Below, in pieces: positions 14,976-24,061 of a stretch of DNA of 50,142 nucleotides. The notes beneath the pieces are model-generated. The model worked only from the letters and a program-made list of their open reading frames with translations, was not told where the DNA came from and did not search any database. The position numbers were made by a program, and so were the translations under genes. Position 1 is the first letter of the stretch, and each line of letters starts with the position of its first letter. Source of the DNA: Desmonostoc muscorum FACHB-395 (GTDB lineage Bacteria > Cyanobacteriota > Cyanobacteriia > Cyanobacteriales > Nostocaceae); NCBI RefSeq assembly GCF_014698035.1, contig NZ_JACJSF010000059.1:1-50142 (forward strand), written 5' to 3'.

Positions 14976-17900
14976 TTATTGTCTGGGTGACATTCGTAAA
15001 TACGCTCTTATCATTTCAATGTAATTCTGAATCATTGAGCGAATTTCTTGGCGGCTAAAATACGTTTTATCGTATTCCACACTTAGGCGTATATTTCCTT
15101 CAACTGGCGACATTGACACAGCATAATTTAAAGGAAAATTGAACTTGTCATGAGAGCTTCTAGCATTTACCTTCAAGCCAGTGTCAGCCTTTATATTTTT
15201 GGCATTATGGAAATTCACGAAATTAAACGTAGCGAAAAATAACTCAGTTTTTTGTTGGTTTGCTAAAATTTCCAGAAGTGGATACCTAACATATGGTTCG
15301 ATATCAATTAGAGATTGCTGCACATTTTGAATTTGTACGCCTTTATCTTCTCTAGTTGGTTGACAGAGTGGAACAATATTCCAGAACAAGCCCAAAGCTC
15401 CAAACGGGTCAGATAATCTTTCTGTCCTACCATTTGAGATGATTCCTACACAAACCCTGTTTGATTTCATTACAGTACCAATGATGTCAAGGTAGGAACT
15501 CAGGAAAAGTGCTTTTGGTGAAACTCCTAAATTTCGACACAATTTACGTACATCACCAATAATTTCCTCTTCAAAGTTGTATTTTTCAGCAACAGCTTCC
15601 ACTTGAGCCACTGAAGTGGTTAATGGTTTCTTTGGTTTATATGTATAATCTTTCAGGTGAAGCTTCCAGAAATTTGATGCAGATAGTGAACCGATAATCT
15701 CTTTTTCCAAAGCCACAAATTCCTTATACACATTAGCACCAGGAACCACTGTTATTTCTTCTCCTTTCTTGAGGGTCAAATACAACTCATACAGTTTGTT
15801 GAGAAATTCAATATTGCCCCAACCATCAATAATTGCATGATGAATTGACATCAAGAATTCAAATTTATTCTCGGCTTTCTGAAAAATTCCGAAACGAAAA
15901 AGTGCTTCATTGGGATTTTCAATGTTAAACAAGTTCTGCCTGTCTCGCTTCATCACTGCATCAATATAATTCGACTGCTCTTCCGATTTGATGTGGCTGA
16001 TGTCTTTTTCATTGATGAAAAATCTTAGATTCTTTTTGACCACCTGAACTGCTGGTTTGCCGCTAGAAGTGACAAATACGGTTCTCAAAGCCGGATGTTT
16101 TTGCACGCTTATTTCTAGTGCTTTCTTAAAGGCATTCAAATCGAGGCTTTCGTCATATATCTCGTAGGATTGTTGAGTATGGTAAACCCCCATTTTTTGA
16201 TGGTCATTACAGTAATGATGCAACATAAATTCCTGCATTTTCGCAAGAGGATATGCCGATTCTGTATCTGAGGGAAGTAACTCAGAGATATTCTCTGGAA
16301 GTTCTAATAAATGTAGGGGTAGAGGAACCTTATTTTCCCGACGCTGGTAATTGTTTATTTGTTGAGCCGAGCTATGAATGGTTTGTTCATATACATCGGG
16401 TGTATAGCCCCGTGCATCAGCAGATAAACAATGAGCGATTAACGTTCGCAATGCTTGAGCAAAATCTTGAGCTAGACTTTCAATTGTGGCAGGGGAGTGA
16501 AAGTTTTCGCTGTATGTCCATTCCAGTTGTAACTGGTTTTCTACTACAAGTCCGTTAATCTCTAGCAAATGACTGCGTTGTCCTATCTGGCTGTGTCCAA
16601 GACCAACTGATTCAGGGGCTAATTTAACGAAAGAATCGGATTGCATTCCCCAATCGAATTGCCCCAGGTAATTGAAACTTACCTCAGCGTGTGGGAACGA
16701 AGAGAGTTGAGAGGTAATTTCAGCATCCCCACTCAAATAGCGCAGCAAACCGTAGCCGATGCCTCGGTTGGGTATGGCACGAAGTTGTTCTTTGATAGAC
16801 TTGATTCCATCTGCGATATTTTCTGTTGCTTTTAGTTCTAAAAGCACGGGGAAGATAGTGGTAAACCAACCAACTGTGCGGGATAAGTCTACATCTGGTA
16901 ATATTTCTTCTCGTCCGTGACCTTCTAAGTCAATTAAAACTGAATTACACCCGCTCCAAGTAGCTAATACCTGTACTAAAGCTGTTAGCAATATGTCGTT
17001 GATTTGGGTATGGTAGGCTTTATGAATTTCTTGGAGTAGGGCGCGAGTTTCTTCTTCGTTGAGAGATACCTTTACACTCCGGGCTGAGGCTTCCGTGTTA
17101 GCTCCCCCCTTACAGTCTACTGGGAGAGGGGTGATTTTTGAGGTGGAAATGTTTGACCAATAAGTTAATTCTTTCGTAGCAGTTGGCGACTGGGCGTATT
17201 CGGTTAGTTTTTCTGCCCAGTGTTTGAAAGAGGTGGTTTTGGCAGGAAGTTGAATGGGTTTACCTGATGAAAGTTGTTGGTAAGCTGTCTGTAAATCTTC
17301 GAGTAAAATTCGCCAGGAAACTCCATCGACGGCTAAGTGGTGGATGACTAGCAACAAGCGAGAAGATTTTTGAGTTCCTAAATGGAAAAGTGCAACTCGC
17401 AGGAGTGGGCCAGAATTGAGGTTTAAGCTGGCTTGCAATTGAGAAGATGTAGATTCAATTGTTTGAGAGAGTGCTTCTTCTTGTAATGTGGATAAATCTA
17501 TGAGGGAAAAAGGTATAGTCTCATCGGGTAGGGCGTTAAATTGCTGCCAACAAGCTTCTGATTGATTAAAGCGCAAGCGTAGAGCGTCGTGATGGAGTAA
17601 TAATTGTTGTAATGCTTGCTGTAACAAGTCTGGGTTGAGAGTTGATGAGACTTTTAGTAGAAAGGCTTGGTTGAAGTGGTGAGGTTCTCTGAAATTTTGT
17701 GCAAAGAACCAGTGCTGGATGGGTGTAAGTGGTAATGACCCTGTCACTAAACCTTGGAAGGCTTTTTTCGTTTCTGTTGTCGTTGCAATGGCGGCTAATT
17801 GGGCAATTGTTTGATGTTGGAAGATTTGTTTGGGAGTGAGTAACAGACCTGCAATGTTAGCTTTAGAAATAATCTGAATACTGAGAATAGAATCTCCGCC

Positions 17901-20900
17901 TAGTTCAAAGAAATTATCGTGAACGCCGACAGTTTCTAGTCCTAAGACATCCTTCCAAATGTCTACTAGAATCTCTTCAGTAGAAGTACTCGGTAAAACA
18001 AAGCTATCTGAATCATTGCGAAAAGAAGGCGCTGGCAGGGCGCGACGGTCTACTTTACCGTTAGCAGTCAAAGGTAGACTAGGAAGCAGCACAAAAGCTC
18101 CAGGCACCATATAGTCTGGTAGCTTTTGTGTAAGGCGATTACGTACATCACTGATTAAGCGCTTGGGGTTTGTCCAAATCAGGCTGTCATCACTGGCGCT
18201 CATGCTACTGGTCTTTTCTGGAACTTCCTGCACTTTGAGCGAATGTCGCACCGCATAGATGTTGTAGAGTCCAGTATCTTTAAGCAAGGCATCCTGCTCA
18301 AGAGTCAACTCATACCCATGCTTCTTGAGCAGTGTTGTAATTTGCTCCAATCGCCCATCGATATCGTGCACCTCTACAATTATCTGCCTAATTTTTGACC
18401 AGTCTTCCTCTTCAATACCAGCCAAAACAAACATTTCGCTTTTTTCGGCATCGATCTTGAGCAAATCGATCTGAGCAATGCCATTTTCACGAATTACACT
18501 AGAAATTGTTTTTAAATGGCAATTGAAACGTTGACTGGTCAATCGCTCAGCCAGTAATTCATCAATTTCTGCACTCGATAATGCGGTTTGACCGTTGCCA
18601 ATTGATTGTTGGTTGAGCAAGAAAGATTTGACAACCTCTTGCTCATCCGTAGCATTAGCAAAGCGTCCCGAAATCACGGAGACATTAGGATAATAGGTAA
18701 ACTCGTCATCCATCTCCTCACTGGAAAGCCCACAGTCAAAGAGCTTAATGTTTAATCCATACAGAGATGCATTAAGACTTAAGACTTCAAAAACTGGTGG
18801 AATTGGCTCAAAGGCATAAATCACAGCATCTTTACAGGTTTGAGCCATAAAAAGTGAGAACATCCCAATGTTGGCTCCCACATCAAAAATGCAACTCTTT
18901 GAGTTGAGAGTAATGCCATGCTTCAAATAAGTTTTTTCTTCAAAAATCTCCTGATACACAAAGTCTGTTTCGCTGTGATTCAGGTGAACAATCACCATGC
19001 CATTCGGTAATTCGTAACGGAGATGACTGTTGAGTCTGCCATCCTTTTCTAAATTCAGCAGTTGCCGAACTGTGAAGGCACGCTCAAAGTCAGGAACAAT
19101 ATAGGCAACTAAGCGCTTATCGCTTGGATTGTCTTCTCGAACGATCGCTACCGTTTCCTGTACAGCCAGGTGTTGACTCAATACGGACTCAATTTCCCCA
19201 AGTTCGATGCGAAGTCCGCGAATTTTGACCTGGTTGTCAATGCGCCCCAGGTACTCAATAGTCCCATCACTCAGGTAGCGTGCCTTGTCCCCAGTCTTGT
19301 ACAAGCGTGCCTCTGGTTGCTCACTAAACGGGTCGGGAATGAACTTCTGTGTCGTCAAGTCAGGACGGTTGAGGTAGCCTCGCGCCACACCAACACCACC
19401 AATGTGCAGTTCACCCACCACACCTACAGGGACAGGTTGGAGATACTGGTCTAGGATGTAAATTTGCGTGTTGGCGATCGGGCGACCAATGGGTACTGTT
19501 TTCAGATTGCTGTCTGGTTGACATTGCCAGAAAGTAACATCGATCGCTGCTTCTGTTGGACCGTAGAGATTGTGCAACTCACACCCTAGACGCGCAAAGA
19601 AGTGGTCTTGGAGTTTCTTGGGCAGTGCTTCACCACTACAAATCACTCGCCTCAAGCAACTACAACTTTCCACACCTGGTTCTTCTAGGAAAATTTGCAG
19701 CATGGAAGGGACGAAATGCAGTGTGGTAATCTGCTGCTCTAGGATCAGGTTAAGCAAGTAAGCACTCTCTTGATGTCCACCTGGTTTAGCCACAACTAAA
19801 CGCCCTCCAGTCATTAATATCCAGAAGAACTCCCAAACTGACACATCGAAGCTGAAAGGCGTTTTCTGTAAAACGCGATCGCCACTGGTTAATTGATAGG
19901 CTTGTTGCATCCACAGCAGGCGATTGCAAACCCCTCGGTGAGTGTTCATCACTCCTTTGGGCTTTCCGGTAGACCCGGAGGTGTAGATGACGTAAGCAAG
20001 GTTATCGGGTGTCACCCTGCTAATTGGGTTTGATTTGCTCAATAGAGCGAGCGATTGCTCAAGAATGTCTAAGCAGACGACACGCGCCTTATGTTTGGGA
20101 AGAGACTCTACTAACCTTCCTTGAGTTAGCAGCACTTGCACTTCTGCATCTTCTAGCATATAGTGCAAGCGCTCAGTAGGATAAGTTGGGTCTAAGGGTA
20201 CATACGCTCCGCCAGCTTTGAGGATGCCAAGCAATCCCACTACCATCTCCAGGGAACGCTCTACACAAATCCCCACCAAAATTTCTGGCCCCACACCCAG
20301 AGTTTTCAAGTGATGTGCTATTCTATTCGCTCGTTGGTTAAGCTCGCGGTAGGTCAGTTGTTCCTCTTCAAAGACTACCGCAATAGCATCGGGCGATCGC
20401 TCCACCTGTTCCTCAAACAACTGATGGATACACTTATCTTTGGGATACTCCCGCTGAGTCTTGTTCCACTCCACCAACAATTGATGTTGCTGGGCTTCAG
20501 TTAGTAGAGGTAATTCTGAAACTCGATGCTCCTGGTTCGCAACAATACTCTCTAGTAAAGTTTGATAGTTTTCTACCATCCGCTCGATTGTAGCGGCATC
20601 AAATAAATCAGTGTTGTACTCCCAGAAAACTGTTATGCCCTTCTCTCCCGTTTCAGAACTGCGCCCGACACGTTGCTCGGAACGCGGGATAACAATTATA
20701 TTCAGATCAAACTTTGCTGATTTGTTGCTGACATTTTCATCCAGGCTTATGTTCAAACCTGGGAGGTTCAATTCCGGCAGGGGAGCATTATGAAAGCTGA
20801 ACACTACCTGATACAGGGGATTATAACTCAGGTTCCTTACTGGCTTCAGAGCCTCCACCACTTTATCGAAGGGTAAGTCTTCGTTGGTATATGCTTCCAA

Positions 20901-23807
20901 AGTACAGGAGCGCACTCGACCAAGTAGCTCGCGAAACGTGGGGTTGCCAGACAGATCTGTGCGTAGAACAATAGTATTGACAATCATGCCAATTAACCCC
21001 TCTGTCTCGCGCTTCCGCCGATTAGCGACACCAGACCCCACGCTGAGGTCGTCTTGCCCAGTATAGCGGTGCAACAGAATTAGAAAAGCTGCGAACATCG
21101 TCATGAACAGGGTGCTCCCCTCTTGACGGTTCAGAACTTTGAGGGATTCACACAAGCTAATGGGAAGCTCTATCCTCAGTAGAGATCCATGATAACTTTG
21201 CTCTTCAGGTCGCGGACGATCATAGGGTAATTTCAAGAGGGGCGAACTACCAGACAACTTCTGCTTCCAATAATTTTGTTGATCTTGGGCTTCCTGGCTT
21301 TTGACCCATTCTCGTTGCCAATATGCAAAGTCCACGAACTGGAGTAGCGGTTCAGAAAGCGGTGAAGGATTTCCCAAAGAGAACGCTTGATATAGTTCCA
21401 CCAACTCACCCAGGAAGACGTTCAAAGACCAACCATCGTGAAGCATATGATGCTCGACGTGGATCAACACATGTTCTTGGTCGCTCAATCTCAACAAAAC
21501 CCACCTGATTAATGGCAGTTGATTCAGATCAAATGGCTTTTGAACTTCCTCATCAATCAGTCGTTGAGCTTCTGTTGAGCGCTCAGATTCAGAGAATGTC
21601 TGGAGGTCTACCACAGGTAAGATAATCGGTAGGGCTAGATGAACCACCTGAACTACCCGTCCATCAACCGCAGGAAAAGTAGTTCGGAATATTTCATGAC
21701 GCCGCACAATCTCGCTGAGGCTCTGTTGTAGTGCCGCTACATCAAGCTTGCCCTTAAGTCGGAGTGTTTCTTGATATTGGTAGGCGCTATTGCCCTGAGC
21801 TAATTGCTCGATGAAGTACACTCGCTCTTGGGCAAAGGATGTAGGCAGGTTGCCATGACGTGGCATTGGCTGAATGGAAGGAAGTGGCAACTGCTGCTCT
21901 ATACAGCTTTCCTGTTCGATCAGCTTGGCAAAGTTGGCTATGGTAGGGCTTTCAAAGATGCTCTGAAAGGGTAGCTCTACTTGTAAAACATCCCGTACAC
22001 GGCTCAGGAACTGAGTTGCTGTAAGGGAATGACCACCGAGATGGAAGAAATTGTCATTGACTCCGAGATGCTGGATTCCAAGTACCTCAGCCCAAATTTT
22101 TGCTAGCTTCTCCTCAATAGGGGTACTGGGTGCCACAAAAGTTTCTTCCAGTTCGGGGCGCGTGTTCAAGGGCGCAGGAAGTGCGCGACGGTCTACTTTG
22201 CCATTGAGAGTCAGGGGCAGAGCGTCTAGTGTGACGAACGCTGCGGGTACCATGTAATAGGGCAACTTTTCCTTGAGAAAGTGGCGCAATTCGCCGATTG
22301 TGGGTTGCTTCTGGTTGGGGACAAAGTAAGCCACAAGGCGTTTTTCGCCTGGGATATCTTCGCGGGCGATTACTGCTGCCTCCCGTACATCAGAGTGTTG
22401 ACTCAGTGCTGCTTCAATTTCTCCTGGTTCGATGCGGAACCCGCGAATCTTGACCTGATTGTCAATGCGACCTAGAAACTCAATGTTGCCGTCCGGGAGG
22501 TAACGTGCTTGATCACCTGTTTTGTAAAGACGCGCTTCAGGTTCATGGCTAAAGGGATTGGGGATGAATTTCTCTGCAGTTAGATCTGGGCGACCCAGAT
22601 AACCGCGAGCCAAGCCAGTTCCACCAATGTGTAATTCCCCTGGAACACCAATTGGGACAGGTTGGAGATGATGGTTCAGAATATACGTAGTAAGATTTCC
22701 GATAGGGGTTCCGATGGGTACGCAAGAAGCAGCAGGATTCTTGGCTATGAACTCGGACAAGTCATAGTAAGTAGCCACGGCTGTTGTTTCCGTTGGTCCG
22801 TAGCCATTGAGCAATTGCGGAGGATTCGCCAATTCCTTCACGCAACGTTGCCACAGCTTTAAGGTTTCTGGCAAGACGGCATCTCCCCCAACAGACACCA
22901 CCCGCAAAGATTCTGGGAGTGTCTGTTCTGCCGCTGCCAGTTCCCCCATCACCTGATGCCAGTGGGATGTCGGCCAATCCATCATTGTTATTTCCCACTC
23001 GCGGCATCGTTGCACAAACCTGCTGCCAGACAGTAGCATATCGTCTGTCCGTAGAACTAATGTTCCGCCTGCACTTAGGCAAGGAAAAATTTCTATCACC
23101 GCCGCATCAAAGGCGATGGAAGCAAACTGGAGAACGCGGTCTGACTGTGTAATGTTGTATATCGTTATAGCAGATGAGGTAAAATTGACAATAGACTGAT
23201 GCTCAATCATCACTCCTTTTGGCTTTCCGGTAGACCCAGAAGTATAAATCACATAAGCCAAGTTACTGGCTTTAACCTCAGTGAGTGGATTTTCTTCACT
23301 ATGAGCGTCGATATTCTGCCAGTTGCTATCCAAGCAGATTACCCGTGTTGCACTCACAGGCAATGAGGACGCCAATTTTTCTTGAGTTAGCAGTACCTTA
23401 ACCTGAGAATCACTCAACATATAAGCCAAGCGTTCAGCAGGGTAGGCTGGGTCTAAGGGCACATAAGCACCACCAGCTTTGAGAATTCCCAACAATCCTA
23501 CGATCATCTCTAGGGAGCGCTCGACACAGATGCTTACCAGCACATCGGGTTTCACGCCCAGTTTTTGCAAGTAATGTGCTAACTGATTCGCCCGTGCATT
23601 CAACTGACTGTAGGTGAGTTGTTTGTCTTCAAATACCACTGCTACCGCATCCGGTGTGAGTTCCACTTGGGCTTCAAACAGTTGGTGGATACATTTATCC
23701 CGGGGATAATCAACAAGAGTGTTATTCCACTCCACTAATAGCTGATGGCGTTCAGTTTCAGATATCAGAGTTAGGGAGTCGCTCATTACACGTAAATGCT
23801 CGAACAT
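14976..23807 (-). CDS. Two-module nonribosomal peptide synthetase A-T-C-A(FkbM-MT)-T-E-C
   Basis: The 2,943 residues read: A1 (about 25-540), T1 (LGGHSL, about 591), C (HHMLHDGW, about 786), A2 (about 1120-1920) with an FkbM-type methyltransferase inserted between cores A8 and A10 (about 1560-1870; FDVGANIGMF at about 1641, LLKIDAEKSE), T2 (LGGDSI, about 1967), epimerase (HHLAVDGVSW about 2155, EGHGRE, RTVGWFT), and a last C domain (HHAIIDGWG, about 2655). By hand alignment the A2 pocket reads DVWHISLIDK, the classic serine code; A1 reads about DAIDVVGAVK, not assigned. Predicted product unit: X-D-(O-methyl)Ser passed to a last condensation with an unknown amine or carrier. No TE remains in frame. 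A1 has no preceding C domain, so this is a starter module. Confidence 0.9.
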   Translation of the reverse strand: MFEHLRVMSDSLTLISETERHQLLVEWNNTLVDYPRDKCIHQLFEAQVELTPDAVAVVFEDKQLTYSQLNARANQLAHYLQKLGVKPDVLVSICVERSLEMIVGLLGILKAGGAYVPLDPAYPAERLAYMLSDSQVKVLLTQEKLASSLPVSATRVICLDSNWQNIDAHSEENPLTEVKASNLAYVIYTSGSTGKPKGVMIEHQSIVNFTSSAITIYNITQSDRVLQFASIAFDAAVIEIFPCLSAGGTLVLRTDDMLLSGSRFVQRCREWEITMMDWPTSHWHQVMGELAAAEQTLPESLRVVSVGGDAVLPETLKLWQRCVKELANPPQLLNGYGPTETTAVATYYDLSEFIAKNPAASCVPIGTPIGNLTTYILNHHLQPVPIGVPGELHIGGTGLARGYLGRPDLTAEKFIPNPFSHEPEARLYKTGDQARYLPDGNIEFLGRIDNQVKIRGFRIEPGEIEAALSQHSDVREAAVIAREDIPGEKRLVAYFVPNQKQPTIGELRHFLKEKLPYYMVPAAFVTLDALPLTLNGKVDRRALPAPLNTRPELEETFVAPSTPIEEKLAKIWAEVLGIQHLGVNDNFFHLGGHSLTATQFLSRVRDVLQVELPFQSIFESPTIANFAKLIEQESCIEQQLPLPSIQPMPRHGNLPTSFAQERVYFIEQLAQGNSAYQYQETLRLKGKLDVAALQQSLSEIVRRHEIFRTTFPAVDGRVVQVVHLALPIILPVVDLQTFSESERSTEAQRLIDEEVQKPFDLNQLPLIRWVLLRLSDQEHVLIHVEHHMLHDGWSLNVFLGELVELYQAFSLGNPSPLSEPLLQFVDFAYWQREWVKSQEAQDQQNYWKQKLSGSSPLLKLPYDRPRPEEQSYHGSLLRIELPISLCESLKVLNRQEGSTLFMTMFAAFLILLHRYTGQDDLSVGSGVANRRKRETEGLIGMIVNTIVLRTDLSGNPTFRELLGRVRSCTLEAYTNEDLPFDKVVEALKPVRNLSYNPLYQVVFSFHNAPLPELNLPGLNISLDENVSNKSAKFDLNIIVIPRSEQRVGRSSETGEKGITVFWEYNTDLFDAATIERMVENYQTLLESIVANQEHRVSELPLLTEAQQHQLLVEWNKTQREYPKDKCIHQLFEEQVERSPDAIAVVFEEEQLTYRELNQRANRIAHHLKTLGVGPEILVGICVERSLEMVVGLLGILKAGGAYVPLDPTYPTERLHYMLEDAEVQVLLTQGRLVESLPKHKARVVCLDILEQSLALLSKSNPISRVTPDNLAYVIYTSGSTGKPKGVMNTHRGVCNRLLWMQQAYQLTSGDRVLQKTPFSFDVSVWEFFWILMTGGRLVVAKPGGHQESAYLLNLILEQQITTLHFVPSMLQIFLEEPGVESCSCLRRVICSGEALPKKLQDHFFARLGCELHNLYGPTEAAIDVTFWQCQPDSNLKTVPIGRPIANTQIYILDQYLQPVPVGVVGELHIGGVGVARGYLNRPDLTTQKFIPDPFSEQPEARLYKTGDKARYLSDGTIEYLGRIDNQVKIRGLRIELGEIESVLSQHLAVQETVAIVREDNPSDKRLVAYIVPDFERAFTVRQLLNLEKDGRLNSHLRYELPNGMVIVHLNHSETDFVYQEIFEEKTYLKHGITLNSKSCIFDVGANIGMFSLFMAQTCKDAVIYAFEPIPPVFEVLSLNASLYGLNIKLFDCGLSSEEMDDEFTYYPNVSVISGRFANATDEQEVVKSFLLNQQSIGNGQTALSSAEIDELLAERLTSQRFNCHLKTISSVIRENGIAQIDLLKIDAEKSEMFVLAGIEEEDWSKIRQIIVEVHDIDGRLEQITTLLKKHGYELTLEQDALLKDTGLYNIYAVRHSLKVQEVPEKTSSMSASDDSLIWTNPKRLISDVRNRLTQKLPDYMVPGAFVLLPSLPLTANGKVDRRALPAPSFRNDSDSFVLPSTSTEEILVDIWKDVLGLETVGVHDNFFELGGDSILSIQIISKANIAGLLLTPKQIFQHQTIAQLAAIATTTETKKAFQGLVTGSLPLTPIQHWFFAQNFREPHHFNQAFLLKVSSTLNPDLLQQALQQLLLHHDALRLRFNQSEACWQQFNALPDETIPFSLIDLSTLQEEALSQTIESTSSQLQASLNLNSGPLLRVALFHLGTQKSSRLLLVIHHLAVDGVSWRILLEDLQTAYQQLSSGKPIQLPAKTTSFKHWAEKLTEYAQSPTATKELTYWSNISTSKITPLPVDCKGGANTEASARSVKVSLNEEETRALLQEIHKAYHTQINDILLTALVQVLATWSGCNSVLIDLEGHGREEILPDVDLSRTVGWFTTIFPVLLELKATENIADGIKSIKEQLRAIPNRGIGYGLLRYLSGDAEITSQLSSFPHAEVSFNYLGQFDWGMQSDSFVKLAPESVGLGHSQIGQRSHLLEINGLVVENQLQLEWTYSENFHSPATIESLAQDFAQALRTLIAHCLSADARGYTPDVYEQTIHSSAQQINNYQRRENKVPLPLHLLELPENISELLPSDTESAYPLAKMQEFMLHHYCNDHQKMGVYHTQQSYEIYDESLDLNAFKKALEISVQKHPALRTVFVTSSGKPAVQVVKKNLRFFINEKDISHIKSEEQSNYIDAVMKRDRQNLFNIENPNEALFRFGIFQKAENKFEFLMSIHHAIIDGWGNIEFLNKLYELYLTLKKGEEITVVPGANVYKEFVALEKEIIGSLSASNFWKLHLKDYTYKPKKPLTTSVAQVEAVAEKYNFEEEIIGDVRKLCRNLGVSPKALFLSSYLDIIGTVMKSNRVCVGIISNGRTERLSDPFGALGLFWNIVPLCQPTREDKGVQIQNVQQSLIDIEPYVRYPLLEILANQQKTELFFATFNFVNFHNAKNIKADTGLKVNARSSHDKFNFPLNYAVSMSPVEGNIRLSVEYDKTYFSRQEIRSMIQNYIEMIRAYLRMSPRQ

Positions 23808-23864
23808 AAATGAAGAATCTTTCTTAATGACTACAGTGTAGTGATAAGTAGTTGGTGGCGATAG

Positions 23865-23893
23865 GGGAAAAGGAAAAACAAATTCCTTTTCCC
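23865..23893 (-). promoter_or_regulatory. 11-bp stem hairpin in the NRPS leader
   Basis: GGGAAAAGGAA pairs perfectly with TTCCTTTTCCC around a 7-base loop, about 57 bases before the NRPS start codon and after the TPR gene. No U-tract follows on the minus strand, so it is not a classic terminator. It could partly separate TPR and NRPS transcription. Confidence 0.45.
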
Positions 23894-24061
23894 GTTAGCT
23901 CGTAATTATCCAGTTCTTAGGGTGGGTTTCGCTACGGTGCTACCCATCTTACGAGCGATCACTGTATGCAGCGGGAGCTAGTTAGTTTGAACCGTTGCCG
24001 AGAGGATAACATTTGCTTTTTTGCTTGAAAGACTACAAAAGCATTGGCATAAGGAACTTTT

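Noticed and set aside
9534..23807. Complete guanitoxin cluster
   Set aside because: Only counterparts of its first steps are suspected; the retro-aldolase, methyltransferase and kinase genes are absent here.
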